A stretch of DNA of 49,319 nt from Vulcanisaeta sp. (GCA_023256215.1 JAGDXB010000041.1:19819-69137), one strand, 5' to 3'. Positions 17,801 through 26,568 are shown, counted from the stretch's first letter. The notes: generated by a model from the sequence alone, not told the origin. Translations and numbers: made by a program.

Positions 17801-18237
17801 TCATGCCGCAAACACTGGGTTCAGCGACATTAATGCTCAATGTGACTTACCTAGGCGTAAGTAATACGACAGAGATCGAAGTATTCATCGTACCACCAAC
17901 ATACACAGAAGCCGAGAGTCTTCTCACCGAGTTAGGCAATCCTCCCTTCCTAAATGCCACAATCTCTAACGCTATAACGAGTGGTAATTGGGGCCTTATA
18001 AATGAGATATTGAGTGAGTACCAGGTAACATCCTCAAGGCCCTATGATCCACTTGCTCAATTGTCAAAGTACCTATTGTTGCAAGCCATCATGAATGGAG
18101 ATGTCGGTAAAATAGGGGTTGTAAACACAATACTTAGGTATGAACCAGTAATTTACGCAGCACTATTGCTCATAATAATAGCCATATTAATAGCAGTACT
18201 TAGAATTATAAAAGGTTCTAAATTAAGTAAGCCCTAG
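14869..18237 (+). CDS. Membrane-anchored extracellular HExxH metalloprotease, giant
   Basis: The 1122-residue protein has an N-terminal signal peptide (hydrophobic 11-34, cut near STYA), a zinc protease-like domain, a long run of beta-sandwich repeats rich in Ser, Thr, Asn and Tyr, and a C-terminal membrane helix (about 1090-1110) followed by a basic tail. The zinc site is HELVH at 141-145, and Glu170 in ADAEGTASYY is the likely third ligand, as in gluzincin peptidases. Many N-x-S/T sites suggest heavy glycosylation. It is probably a cell-surface protease or adhesive stalk. The promoter is clear: CTTATTAAAA lies about 27 bases before the ATG. Its 3' end overlaps the ABC permease gene by 15 bases, convergent. 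Confidence 0.85.
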   Translation: MQETSIHKHLGLIMGMLIPILVLLISTPISTYALTPTVNSTHFLIYDLANAGLSYDQSLDNYLEQAYSLYTSLGMKMAPPCNGSQYVVYVVSQSQIAGEAGITEWTYEYNPSTGQVISTCIDYINISAGLNSAWLEHTAYHELVHVSQWAYVQYTAIPQNYPWYIEADAEGTASYYTQQCPLDQDFYQYNQYEYDPYDYSGKPIINMYYYSAFIYWLIANGVGPATIESNVFSGNTVVNTWLDNYYVQYLTSIVHGQSLCGSTYYPSFQSVTMSDSTYSMSVSLQGLSAQYYEIQLPATGTIEITTSGGTVDSNIQLNSPFSIGNTTLYLALVNPTTSSETVSLTISYTPGIEVEIVNGTYNVMTEKLSLTLYATYGTTPISGTVDVNGTAVTANNGYINATFSGITWGTYTINVTYNNSTALASITLNQPSMSLITSSTLYLTSSSLGYLIITINNPNKNIIIISEVQVTSPPSPTNMYKPMIYFEPPNETVTLNPGQSIVKIYFFTNSTISSGQGDIYLYNSPTTALSLGYSVIPAQVGIVNATYYLNDNYTVVNVYISGVGTVTSSMNGLSGSVYVNYSTYTIAILKVNITKPTIELIPNVYLLAPTWALINATVKLGSTTCPGYLTFYEASIYINGTYIGSMDVPCNSSSTVRGTINATYTGHYLVLSITNTTISARLVLSPPTIQVLNYLWNVTNTNEYVQVNISVYGPYQYLVLNHRISNSTIQVAYSLPINDTVLTVNTGFMNITIPRPSPSISLKSPSISIYPQTINLIVNVTMPPTLSYEGIINAYLNGSLSTSMSVNLPPGKSTVINLLVKPMVPSIYLVSVILGTSASSNITVASVELMGLNVQAQPLVIVGHYESINITVNDVPKIKLPVNVTLYGCTNESMTVMANASLSLGFSSECMLIINASSYILNAQTISYWDYLNLWLGNVIGYYDGEPLILNETVNAYATFLNGTKIPTSVLVNGSAEFMPQTLGSATLMLNVTYLGVSNTTEIEVFIVPPTYTEAESLLTELGNPPFLNATISNAITSGNWGLINEILSEYQVTSSRPYDPLAQLSKYLLLQAIMNGDVGKIGVVNTILRYEPVIYAALLLIIIAILIAVLRIIKGSKLSKP
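17137..17171 (+). repeat. 14-base direct repeat within the surface protease gene
   Basis: TCGCCAAGCATATC occurs at 17137-17150 and again at 17158-17171, a period of 21 bases (seven codons). It encodes SPSIS twice in a linker between beta domains. It is probably a recent in-frame duplication rather than a regulatory site. Confidence 0.6.
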
Positions 18238-19041
18238 TTTACCCTCAATCCTTAATCGCCTATCAAACAACCAAACCAGGATTATTGTCAATACAAGCAA
18301 CATCATTATTGTTATTACTGAGTAAATAACCTGAAACACGATAGGTATTGGCACCTCTAAATAACCAAGGGCAGCCTCACGCATTATCACGAATGGGTAA
18401 GCTATTGGGGAATACTCATTTAATAATAGAATGTACTTTCCAGCCTCACTAGGTATTAAACCTCCCAGCGCTGGCATTAAGAACTGCATTATATTCGTAA
18501 TAACCCAACTCGATCTAAACCTAATTACAAGCATTACATAGATTGTCGAAATAAGGAGTAATTGAAGGGATGCCAACACTATCGATAGTACGAAGAGTGG
18601 TATGTTATGTAATTCAATAATTAATCCAAAGATTAGGTAAAAACTTAGGATTAATGCAGCCAAATCAAGTAGGGTATATATGGCATATGCAAGGCCCCAA
18701 CCAATTATATGATCCAAAATATTGCTCACAACCGCCATTACATTCTCAAGGACTCCCTCATAACTCTCCTCAATAATTCCATGACCAAAGCCCCATAACC
18801 AGCTGGAGTATAGGGCAAAGGCATAGGCAGCCCATAGGAATAATTGCAGGATTTGCCTACCTAGCGTAAGTACTCCAAAACCCCTGAGAGTTAATATAAA
18901 GAATGCTAGCCAAAGTGGTGCTGTAAGTACGTTTATTATTATTGATGATGGTTTAGAAAATAGCAAGCGTAGCCCTCTTATGGTCTCAACATAAATCTCC
19001 CTAAACACCGCCCCTCTTAATCTCCTTTTCGAAGCTTGCAT
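18223..19041 (-). CDS. ABC-2 type permease
   Basis: The 272-residue protein has about six membrane helices in the ABC-2 arrangement and a short amphipathic N-terminal region (FREIYVETIRGLRLLFSKP) typical of these export permeases. It would pair with the preceding permease and ATPase of the operon. The start is uncertain: the ATG at 19041 overlaps the upstream gene by 41 bases, while a GTG at 19008 overlaps it by only 8 bases and follows the ribosome-binding sequence AGAGGGG. The GTG is plausible, and would shorten the protein by 11 residues. Confidence 0.87.
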   Translation of the reverse strand: MQASKRRLRGAVFREIYVETIRGLRLLFSKPSSIIINVLTAPLWLAFFILTLRGFGVLTLGRQILQLFLWAAYAFALYSSWLWGFGHGIIEESYEGVLENVMAVVSNILDHIIGWGLAYAIYTLLDLAALILSFYLIFGLIIELHNIPLFVLSIVLASLQLLLISTIYVMLVIRFRSSWVITNIMQFLMPALGGLIPSEAGKYILLLNEYSPIAYPFVIMREAALGYLEVPIPIVFQVIYSVITIMMLLVLTIILVWLFDRRLRIEGKLGLT

Positions 19042-19768
19042 ATGCGGTCACGCCTAGCAGTAGGTATATTATTGCTGAAAGTATGAGGTTTAGTATGAGG
19101 GATAAGCCAGTATTACCCATGATTTCCATGTACATAGAGCTGAATGTAATGTACATGGGCAATACGTAAATGAGGTCCTTGATCCACCATGGCAATACAT
19201 ATATTGGGTATGTGGCACCCGATAGTATTGTTAAGATGGGAGTTACTATATTCATTATTGTGTCAGCATCTTTCAATTTAATAACAATGCCACTCATTAA
19301 TAGCCCAAGTCCGTAGAGTGGTAATAACCCTATGAAGAGCAGTAGTAAAGCTATGGTTAATCTAATCATACCAATTAAACCGTAATTTAGGTAAAGTAGT
19401 GGTAAGGACGCTATGGTAAAGGCGCCTATATCAACTATTATCATTACCATAGACGTGCCTAGTAATATCACGTACATACTGGTCGGAGACGCTAAGAGAA
19501 ATTCTAGCCTACCACCATTCCTCTCCTCATTTAGAAATCTAGCCCCTGTCTGAACCATGATCATGGATAGCATCAATACCTCAAAACCCACGAACTGCCT
19601 AATGAATACATTACTCGTTATTTTCGTGAAAAATGATGCTATGAAAGCCATACCACCGGCTATGAAGTAGGGAAGTATGATCAACAAAACCAACCCACCA
19701 GGTTCCCTACTAATTATCTTCAATTCATTGATCATGACCGCGTAGAATACTCCCAATCTACTTCTCAC
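19001..19768 (-). CDS. ABC-2 type permease
   Basis: This 255-residue membrane protein is the first of two permeases in the operon. It has about six helices and the conserved ABC-2 segment around the fifth helix (GATYPIYVLPWWIKDLIYVLP), where export permeases have a short re-entrant stretch. FLNEERNGGRLEFLLASP is the cytosolic coupling region that contacts the ATPase. It overlaps the ATPase gene by 11 bases. The substrate is unknown; polysaccharide, lipid, drug or peptide export are all possible for this family. Confidence 0.88.
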   Translation of the reverse strand: MRSRLGVFYAVMINELKIISREPGGLVLLIILPYFIAGGMAFIASFFTKITSNVFIRQFVGFEVLMLSMIMVQTGARFLNEERNGGRLEFLLASPTSMYVILLGTSMVMIIVDIGAFTIASLPLLYLNYGLIGMIRLTIALLLLFIGLLPLYGLGLLMSGIVIKLKDADTIMNIVTPILTILSGATYPIYVLPWWIKDLIYVLPMYITFSSMYMEIMGNTGLSLILNLILSAIIYLLLGVTAYASFEKEIKRGGV

Positions 19769-20675
19769 TCTTAATCACCCTTATAAACGCCTCCTCGAGC
19801 GATGGCTCATTAATCCTAATCTTACCAACCTTACCCCTTGCCTCAGCCTCACTTATTAATTTACGGATAGCATCTGCAGGGTTTACGGTCTCTTCACGAA
19901 GTACCTCAATACGACCATTAATCTGGACCTCCACTTCAACGGTATACCTAAGCCCAAGCATATCCTTTATATCCTTTGGAGATCCCTCAATAATCATCAA
20001 TCCATTATTTATTATACCAATACGATCACAAACCTCTTCAACCTCCCAAAGATTGTGACTCGTGAACAAGATGGCTTTACCCTCCCTTCTTAATTTCCTT
20101 ACCAATTCCCTTACTTCCCTTGCGGAGATTGGGTCAAGGCCTATTGTTGGTTCGTCAAGAAATAAAACCGGTGGATCATGTATTAAGGCCCTTGCTATTG
20201 CCAACCTAGCCCTCATACCAAGTGAGTACTCCTCATATGGCCTATTCATTGCCTCCTTAAGCCCTACAACATCCATTAATTCCCTAGCCCTGAGCTCGGC
20301 AGTGGATTTGTCCAATCCGTATAGGCGTCCAAAATATACGAGATTTTCGTATCCACTTAACCTGGAGTAAAAGCCCTTGTCAGGATAGAGGACTAGCCCT
20401 ATTATTTTCCTGACGGCCTTTGCCTCCTTAACAACGTCATAGCCATTAATTATGGCATAACCATCATCGGGTATTAATAATGTTGTAAGTATCTTGACGG
20501 TGGTCGTTTTTCCGGCACCATTAGGCCCAAGAAGACCATATATTTCACCCCACTTGATGCCAAAGGAAACACCCCTTAATGCCTCAATTACGATCTTCCT
20601 TTTGCTTAGAAATCCTGTGCGTTCATAACTAATAAATCTCTTCCTAAGTTCATGCGCTTCTATGGCGATATTCAC
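19758..20675 (-). CDS. ABC transporter ATP-binding protein
   Basis: This 305-residue ATPase drives the two downstream permeases. It has Walker A GPNGAGKTTTVKIL (about 50-63), the Q loop, the signature YSLGMRARLAIARAL, Walker B VLFLDEPTIGLDP and the switch histidine in LFTSHNL. The C-terminal 90 residues form the extension found in DRA/Nod-type exporters. A TATA-like CTTTTTATT about 30 bases before the ATG drives the operon. The operon faces the giant surface protease, which may be coincidental or may mean that the transporter serves the same cell-envelope system. Confidence 0.95.
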   Translation of the reverse strand: MNIAIEAHELRKRFISYERTGFLSKRKIVIEALRGVSFGIKWGEIYGLLGPNGAGKTTTVKILTTLLIPDDGYAIINGYDVVKEAKAVRKIIGLVLYPDKGFYSRLSGYENLVYFGRLYGLDKSTAELRARELMDVVGLKEAMNRPYEEYSLGMRARLAIARALIHDPPVLFLDEPTIGLDPISAREVRELVRKLRREGKAILFTSHNLWEVEEVCDRIGIINNGLMIIEGSPKDIKDMLGLRYTVEVEVQINGRIEVLREETVNPADAIRKLISEAEARGKVGKIRINEPSLEEAFIRVIKSEK

Positions 20676-20809
20676 ACAATCACTAGCTCAGTAGTTTCTG
20701 AATAAAAAGATTTTACTGATGCGATAACGGCTGAGGAAATAATGATGGTCTTAATTAAAGTTGTCCTAAGGCAAAGGTTTATTAATCCAGGTATTTTTAT
20801 GTGTGTCGA

Positions 20810-21322
20810 ATGAAAATACCGTTTTGCACATTCTGCGTTAAGACCAGAGTGTTTTGCAACAAGTGCCAATCCCTTCTTGATAGCGGAGAGTATTCTATGC
20901 TTGATGTTGACGTTAGCGACGCATTACTAAATGTGGCCACCGGCAAGATGGAGGAAATGCTGAAGAACGTTGAGTATGTAAAGTCCTACGAGGTAGGCGA
21001 CCTAGTTATCGTGGTGCTTAGGGGTATAAAGTCATTACCACGACCGGTGATTCAGCAGGTTGAGCATGATCTCGAGAGAGCATTAAATAAGAAGGTTAAG
21101 ATTGTTGAAAAGGGCGTTAATGTCAATGAGTTAGCAACACAATTAGCTTCACCTGCCAGGATTTTGACTGTGTCAACATCTTGGTTACCTGATGGTACTA
21201 CCGAGACTGTTGTCAGAATAACAAGGGGTGAGCTTAGGAGATTGCCATTTAAACCAAGTGAGTTGGCGAAGGTTCTTAGTCAAATTAGCGGTACTAACAT
21301 TAGGGTTGAGGTTACGAGATAA
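20810..21322 (+). CDS. Zinc/KH-domain NusA-like RNA-binding protein
   Basis: The 170-residue protein begins with two CxxC pairs (Cys6/9 and Cys16/19) in a small zinc ribbon and continues with two KH-like regions (VGDLVIVVLRGIKSL, and RGELRRLPFKPSELAKVL). It resembles the NusA-like KH proteins of Thermoproteota, thought to bind RNA in transcription or ribosome biogenesis. The ATG at 20810 gives MKIPFCTFC, the natural family start; a GTG at 20801 would add three residues. The gene is 37 bases upstream of aspS and probably transcribed separately, because aspS has its own TATA box. Confidence 0.75.
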   Translation: MKIPFCTFCVKTRVFCNKCQSLLDSGEYSMLDVDVSDALLNVATGKMEEMLKNVEYVKSYEVGDLVIVVLRGIKSLPRPVIQQVEHDLERALNKKVKIVEKGVNVNELATQLASPARILTVSTSWLPDGTTETVVRITRGELRRLPFKPSELAKVLSQISGTNIRVEVTR

Positions 21323-21359
21323 TCATAATTTTTAAACACCCACTTTTTACTAAACGTTC

Positions 21360-22661
21360 GTGAGTTTTCCTAGAAAAACCCACTGGACTAAGGACATAAC
21401 TCCGGAACTGGATGGTAAGGAGGTAGTCTTAGCGGGTTGGGTCTGGGACGTTAGGGACATTGGTAGTATAAAGTTTGTAATTCTTAGGGATAGAGAGGGT
21501 TTCGTCCAACTAACGATTAAGAAGGGTACCGTACCAGATAGTGTATGGACAATAATATCCTCCTTGAATCGTGAGGATGCCGTCGTAGTTAAGGGTATTG
21601 TTAAGGCAAGTAAGATAGCGAAGGTCGGTGTTGAGGTCTTCCCAAGCGAAATTCATGTTGTTGCTAAATCTAAGGCCTTGCCTATTGATATATGGGGTTC
21701 TGTTGAAACTGACTTAGATACGAGGTTGAGGTTTAGGTCTGTGGATTTGAAGAGGCCGGTTAATTCCTTTATATTTAGGGTAGAGAGTGAGGTTGTTCGT
21801 GCTATAAGGGATACATTATACGGCCGTGGGTTCATTGAGGTATTTACACCAAAGATAATAGCAACGAGTACAGAAGGCGGTGCTGAGCTATTTACCGTTC
21901 AGTATTTTGAAAGGGTAGCCTATCTTGCTCAAAGTCCTCAGCTCTATAAGGAAGAATTAACTGCAAGCCTTGAGAGGGTTTTCGAGATAGCGCCAGCCTA
22001 CAGGGCTGAGAAGCATAATACGAATTACCACCTTAATGAATTCATATCCGTTGATATTGAAGAGGCATTTGCTAATTACATAGACGTCATGGACATTCTC
22101 GAGGACGTTATAGTTAATGTTTACGATAGGGTATCGAAGGCATTTGATAATGAGCTTAATAAATACGGTATCGAGATCAAGACCCCTAAGAAGCCATTTC
22201 GAAAAATAACGTATGACGAGGCGCTGAACCTACTAAGCAAGAGGGGTTTAAAGGTGGAGTGGGGTGAGGATGTGCCCAAGAACGGCATGGAATTACTCAG
22301 CGAAGAAATTGGTGAACCTTTCTTCATAATTCACTTCCCGACAGACTTAAGGGCATTCTACACAAAGCCCATTGATAATGACCCGAGGATCAGCGAGTCA
22401 TTTGATCTCGTGATTAATGGCTTAGAGATAGCATCAGGGAGCAGCAGAATTCATGTTAAGGAGCAATTAATTGAGGCATTAAGAAAGAGAGGGCTTAATC
22501 CAGATAGTTTTGAGAGCCATTTAATGATTTATGATTATGGAATGCCACCACATGCAGGCTGGGGCATGGGCCTGTATAGGCTAATGATGGTTTTACTGAA
22601 GAGGGATAATATTCGAGAGGTAGTGCTTTACTCAAGGGATAGGTATAGGGTTGAACCGTAG
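21360..22661 (+). CDS. aspS: Aspartyl-tRNA synthetase
   Basis: This 433-residue class IIb synthetase charges tRNA-Asp, and possibly tRNA-Asn in archaea that lack AsnRS. The N-terminal OB-fold anticodon domain covers about 15-105 (KEVVLAGWVWDVRDIG), then the catalytic domain shows motif 1 (RGFIEVFTPKIIATSTEGGAELF), motif 2 (FEIAPAYRAEKHNTNYHLNEF) and motif 3 (GMGLYRLMMVLLKR). Length is normal for the archaeal type. It uses a GTG start; TTTTTAAAC lies 24-31 bases upstream, so the mRNA is probably leaderless. Whether it is discriminating is not settled here. Confidence 0.96.
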   Translation: MSFPRKTHWTKDITPELDGKEVVLAGWVWDVRDIGSIKFVILRDREGFVQLTIKKGTVPDSVWTIISSLNREDAVVVKGIVKASKIAKVGVEVFPSEIHVVAKSKALPIDIWGSVETDLDTRLRFRSVDLKRPVNSFIFRVESEVVRAIRDTLYGRGFIEVFTPKIIATSTEGGAELFTVQYFERVAYLAQSPQLYKEELTASLERVFEIAPAYRAEKHNTNYHLNEFISVDIEEAFANYIDVMDILEDVIVNVYDRVSKAFDNELNKYGIEIKTPKKPFRKITYDEALNLLSKRGLKVEWGEDVPKNGMELLSEEIGEPFFIIHFPTDLRAFYTKPIDNDPRISESFDLVINGLEIASGSSRIHVKEQLIEALRKRGLNPDSFESHLMIYDYGMPPHAGWGMGLYRLMMVLLKRDNIREVVLYSRDRYRVEP

Positions 22662-23633
22662 CTATATTATCTTCCTCTTACCTGGAACTTCCATTATTAC
22701 GTGCAGGTCGTACATATCGTGCTGCGTAATTTCCGTACCTACATACCTGGATGTTTCATTTAATGATGCCGTGAGCTGTATGGGTACGTGGATACTTATC
22801 TTTCTTAATCTCATGCCTTTAGTATCCAGGTCGGTACTTATTGATAATATAGATATAATGAGTAAGGTCCATGCGACTGGGTTCGCTGGCAATTGTTGTA
22901 TTGGTATTGATGATATAAGCGAACTTATGGTCTCCACAGAGTTCGTCAGGGAGGTCTCGGTTGGACCTATATACTTAATTGCCATTGCGTAGAGTGTATA
23001 TGGGATTGAATTACCAACCAAAGATAGTATTAATGGATAGTAAAGGTCGTGAATGTTAAGGTTAAGGGCGCTTATGGAAATGGAATTAATCATTACCAGG
23101 TAGGAAATGGCTAGTGTGCCCAATGATTGACCAAACACGAGATTAACGATATCAACGTCATTAATCTTAGCAAGAACTAACGTATATACTAAATTCATTA
23201 TCATGAGTAAGAATGCTATGTATATGGAATTGTCATAGCCCTGAAATAGTAAATACAAACCGCTAAGCAGCGTCACTGCCGACACTAAGTACCTAGTGTT
23301 GACTTTACCGTCATCGAAATACTCAAGGATTAATAAAGGCACTATATAGCTAGAACTCAATAGTGCGGTCAGACCACCAACATCTCCCGACAACTCAGTA
23401 TATAGGTATGCGAGCACATAATTAATCGGCGATAACACCAAGCCCTTAATTATTGACTTAACATCATATCCCCGTAACGATAATATTACCATAAATGAAA
23501 CCACCGAAAAGAAATAACTCAGGAAGATTAACTCCTCAACTCTATATAGCCGTAGGGCTAGATACGTTATTGGGTACGAGATTCCCCACAGAGCCGACGC
23601 CAACATCGCCAGCGCCAAGTACCGCTTAGCCAT
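22662..23633 (-). CDS. DMT-family (EamA-like) transporter
   Basis: This about 323-residue protein has ten predicted helices arranged as two five-helix repeats, the pattern of EamA drug/metabolite transporters. The first helix begins right after MAKRYLALAML, so the ATG at 23633 is preferred over the GTG at 23693, which adds 20 residues of poor quality. After the tenth helix a hydrophilic tail of about 55 residues (from SISTDLDTKGMRLRK) extends further than usual. The substrate is unknown. It ends against the convergent aspS gene. Confidence 0.8.
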   Translation of the reverse strand: MAKRYLALAMLASALWGISYPITYLALRLYRVEELIFLSYFFSVVSFMVILSLRGYDVKSIIKGLVLSPINYVLAYLYTELSGDVGGLTALLSSSYIVPLLILEYFDDGKVNTRYLVSAVTLLSGLYLLFQGYDNSIYIAFLLMIMNLVYTLVLAKINDVDIVNLVFGQSLGTLAISYLVMINSISISALNLNIHDLYYPLILSLVGNSIPYTLYAMAIKYIGPTETSLTNSVETISSLISSIPIQQLPANPVAWTLLIISILSISTDLDTKGMRLRKISIHVPIQLTASLNETSRYVGTEITQHDMYDLHVIMEVPGKRKII

Positions 23634-23835
23634 AGGTATCACCAGGTTAGAAGGTAATGAAGGAGATTGAGTAAAGCGAAAGTTTTGTCTCACTTGGTGT
23701 TTAAAAAGGTTTCCTATTCAATTTTTAGACATTTACGGGGATAATAATTATAGAATTACAAAATATATTTGGGATAGATAGATAATTGTTCTAATACCCT
23801 AAAGTATTTATGGTATGTGAATAGATAAAAATTCA

Positions 23836-25176
23836 TTATTTATTAATAGAACCATCCAGCGCACTTACCGGTAAACCCTTAGTCTCAACACCCCATATAT
23901 ACCACGCAATAGCGGCCGCGGCGCCTATGATATAAAGTATTAAGTTTGATAGTAGGTATATGAATGTGCTTGCCGACGCTAGTAGGTAGTAAATTAATGA
24001 CACATAGAAAGCCCATGCAACTAGCCTAACTACTCCTATCCAGGTAGCCCTTACCCTTGTTGGGAATAATTCGGGCTCAAGTAAAACCCTAACCGCCCAT
24101 CCAAACTCACTAAATGCCATGTTTATGAATAATAATGTATAAAATATTGGCAATGAGGACACAATAGGACTTGTAGCTATGAGCCCGTAAATTACGAATA
24201 TAGGTATCATTGTTATTAATCCACCAATATAGGAGAATAGGGTGAATGATCTCCTACTCACCTTATCGATTACTAAACCAATGAGACCTGCGACTGAGGC
24301 ACCAACATTGGCCCAAAGCACGACTTGAGAAGCCAACAACTCATTACTTGAGAAGGGTAATGATGGTAGGTATATTATGTAATATGCCATCAAGCCATAC
24401 GTTGCCAATTGTGCAATACCTATTAATGATAGTATTAGCGCTCTAAACCACGTCGGTGGAAACCTCACGCCTTTTGCACTATGGTAATCATTAAGCGTGT
24501 AGGTTAGCCCCTTCTCCTCGGCTATCTTCATAGCCCTATCCCTATAACCCCTGACCAACAACCACCTAATCGATTCAGGTGTCGCAAGTCTTATGATTAC
24601 GGCAGCAGTTATTACTAACAGCGCTGAACCTATCATAACCCAAATAGCCGATACCTGGGTATTCCTAAGCAAGGATAGGAATAGTATTAATGATGCTATG
24701 GCCGCGCCTATGTTGTCAAAATTCGTGATTAACACGAGCATAGAACCTCTATAGTTAGGGGGCATTAATTCTGTGGTAGCGGCCAGGGCAGGTGGTTCTT
24801 CACCACCAACTCCGATTTCTGCTAGGGCGTATGATACTAAAAATACGGTGAAGGCGCTAATTGCTGGAATGAGGTTAAGAAGTAGTAATGAGAGTGCCAT
24901 ACCTATTAAACCGACCGTATACAGGCTCATGGTATACACATATATCCCCCTCCTACCAACTAAGTCGGCTAATCTACCCATCAAAGTATTACCAATCATT
25001 AAGAACAAAGGACCTAACGCCGCAGATATTGGTAAGAGGAACCTAGGTATGTATTTCGAGAAGTAATCAAGGGTCATGACACCACTTGTCGTTACAAAGC
25101 CCCATATGAGAAACGTTAAGGAATAACTAGTAAACATTATGTAGTGAATTCTCGATAATTTAACAGGCATCCTCAT
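23836..25176 (-). CDS. Major facilitator superfamily permease (sugar-porter-like)
   Basis: This 446-residue transporter has 12 helices and the loop 2-3 motif GRLADLVGRRGIYVYTMS, with a matching loop 8-9 (IDKVSRRSFTLF) and PTRVRATWIGVVR after helix 10, typical of the sugar/metabolite porter family. The substrate cannot be inferred. The upstream region has the perfect palindrome AGCTTTATAAAGCT at 25210-25223, which includes a strong TATA core about 40 bases before the ATG, giving a leader of about 13 bases. It lies alone downstream of uL18. Confidence 0.85.
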   Translation of the reverse strand: MRMPVKLSRIHYIMFTSYSLTFLIWGFVTTSGVMTLDYFSKYIPRFLLPISAALGPLFLMIGNTLMGRLADLVGRRGIYVYTMSLYTVGLIGMALSLLLLNLIPAISAFTVFLVSYALAEIGVGGEEPPALAATTELMPPNYRGSMLVLITNFDNIGAAIASLILFLSLLRNTQVSAIWVMIGSALLVITAAVIIRLATPESIRWLLVRGYRDRAMKIAEEKGLTYTLNDYHSAKGVRFPPTWFRALILSLIGIAQLATYGLMAYYIIYLPSLPFSSNELLASQVVLWANVGASVAGLIGLVIDKVSRRSFTLFSYIGGLITMIPIFVIYGLIATSPIVSSLPIFYTLLFINMAFSEFGWAVRVLLEPELFPTRVRATWIGVVRLVAWAFYVSLIYYLLASASTFIYLLSNLILYIIGAAAAIAWYIWGVETKGLPVSALDGSINK

Positions 25177-25209
25177 TAACCAATCACCTTGTTATAATTA
25201 ATCAATAAC

Positions 25210-25223
25210 AGCTTTATAAAGCT
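25210..25223. promoter_or_regulatory. Palindromic TATA box before the MFS gene
   Basis: AGCTTTATAAAGCT is a perfect 14-base palindrome containing the TATA core. On the minus strand it would start transcription near 25190, 14 bases before the MFS ATG. Being symmetric it could also fire rightward, near 25244, into the cytosine-poor gap. Confidence 0.5.
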
Positions 25224-25344
25224 TACGAGTTTATGATAAAATTAGGGGCGTTTTGAGAGTTGGATAGTGTATGTTAAGTGAGGTTGATTGAATGATTATG
25301 TTAGAGAATGATTAAATAGAATGGGCAGGTTGATAGCGTTTATT

Positions 25345-25980
25345 TTATTCTTCTTCCTGTGGTAATTCTATATTCAATTTTTTAAACCATCTAGCGTAAT
25401 AATCCTTAATTTTATCTCTTACCTCCTCAAAATGCTTTGGTAAATCTGCGGGTTCTAAACCCTTAGCCAGGTATTGTGAGAAACGGGCTTTATATACGGT
25501 CTCGTTTTCACCCTTGAGCTTTTCGGCATACTCAGCGATGTGTTTGCCCTCTATTCTATCATCCTCAGGAAGTATTTCCTCACTATGAGGTATCTCAAGA
25601 CCTGCATCAATAGCACCCTTTAAAACAGCGAATACGCGAGCACCTTTAACGGGTCTGTGAAGCCCAATATCAAGTATGGCCTTCTTAATACCCTTAAGCA
25701 GTGCCTTATAACCAATGATTAAACCGACAAGGTAAGCACTCGGTAAATTCTTAGTACCGCCCTTCCAACCAAAACCAGCCAGTTCCTTAGATGTGGCGCT
25801 GACCACGACGTGGTCGCCGAGAACCTTGGGTACAATAACCTGGGCGATTATGTACTTATTCGTCTTTCTAACCACAAGTCTGGGTAACCCACTCTTTATC
25901 ATTTCTCTACGCCTGTAATAATTGGTCTTTCCCTCACGCCTCCTCCTGAATTTAACCTTATAACGACCACTCCTTGCCAT
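25345..25980 (-). CDS. rpl18: Large-subunit ribosomal protein uL18 (L18P)
   Basis: The 211-residue protein is archaeal uL18, which binds 5S rRNA with uL5 in the central protuberance. The signature [21 protein letters not shown] opens the protein, and [27 protein letters not shown] near residue 120 is typical. The length with a C-terminal extension of about 60 residues agrees with the archaeal/eukaryotic L5e form. It follows eL19 on the same strand with about 62 bases between; in most archaea the two are neighbours in the spc operon, but here the rest of that operon is not in view. Confidence 0.96.
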   Translation of the reverse strand: MARSGRYKVKFRRRREGKTNYYRRREMIKSGLPRLVVRKTNKYIIAQVIVPKVLGDHVVVSATSKELAGFGWKGGTKNLPSAYLVGLIIGYKALLKGIKKAILDIGLHRPVKGARVFAVLKGAIDAGLEIPHSEEILPEDDRIEGKHIAEYAEKLKGENETVYKARFSQYLAKGLEPADLPKHFEEVRDKIKDYYARWFKKLNIELPQEEE

Positions 25981-26042
25981 GTTCGAAAGCCAAGAAGATA
26001 ATTACTTAATAAGTATTTCTAGGATAGAGAAGCGGGTGGTTC

Positions 26043-26492
26043 TTATCGCTGTTGCTTAATGATATTGTTACTTATTAAATATGCCCTAAGCGATGATACA
26101 CTATCAAATCTACCACCCTTCACCTGAAGATAAAGCTCTCTCCAGGTCTTCGTATCAATAAGGCCCCTCCTCTTCAATGAGTTTAGGTATCTCCTCAAAG
26201 CCCTAACCTTCCTTACCCAAGTCTCCTTAGGATCAAGCCTAGCATACTTACTACCCCTCCTACTACCAACACCCCTTCTTCTACCCAACTTCCTCTTCCT
26301 ATGGTACTCACGCCACCTACCCCTACTGACACCCCTTGCATACTCAGCGTATATCAAGCCCTCCTTAATCAATGCCCTAACATCAGCCTTAGTAGTAACC
26401 TCCTCAAGCCTATCAAGAGCCTCAGGACTAATCCTAACCCTAGACTCCCCAACACCGAGTATCTCGGCAGCTAATTTCTTAACGTCAACCAT
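26043..26492 (-). CDS. rpl19e: Large-subunit ribosomal protein eL19 (L19e)
   Basis: This 149-residue protein is eL19, a helical, highly basic protein of the archaeal/eukaryotic large subunit. VDVKKLAAEILGVGESRVR starts it, and GRRRGVGSRRGSKYARLD is the conserved basic centre. The ATG at 26492 gives the usual MVDVKK start and lies about 27 bases below the TATA box TTTAAATA, so a leaderless mRNA is likely; the ATG at 26501 adds three residues and sits too close to the box. eL19 and uL18 are probably co-transcribed. Confidence 0.95.
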   Translation of the reverse strand: MVDVKKLAAEILGVGESRVRISPEALDRLEEVTTKADVRALIKEGLIYAEYARGVSRGRWREYHRKRKLGRRRGVGSRRGSKYARLDPKETWVRKVRALRRYLNSLKRRGLIDTKTWRELYLQVKGGRFDSVSSLRAYLISNNIIKQQR

Positions 26493-26568
26493 CACGAACA
26501 TGTACTAGACACAGTATTTAAACATTTACCTAACTCATCAACGCACAAAACAGCGGTCACGCCACCTA

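Noticed and set aside
20700-20770. Possible C/D-box unit with CTGATGC, CTGA and ATGATGG
   Set aside because: No box D follows the second C-like box and the first lacks the final A, so the pattern is incomplete.
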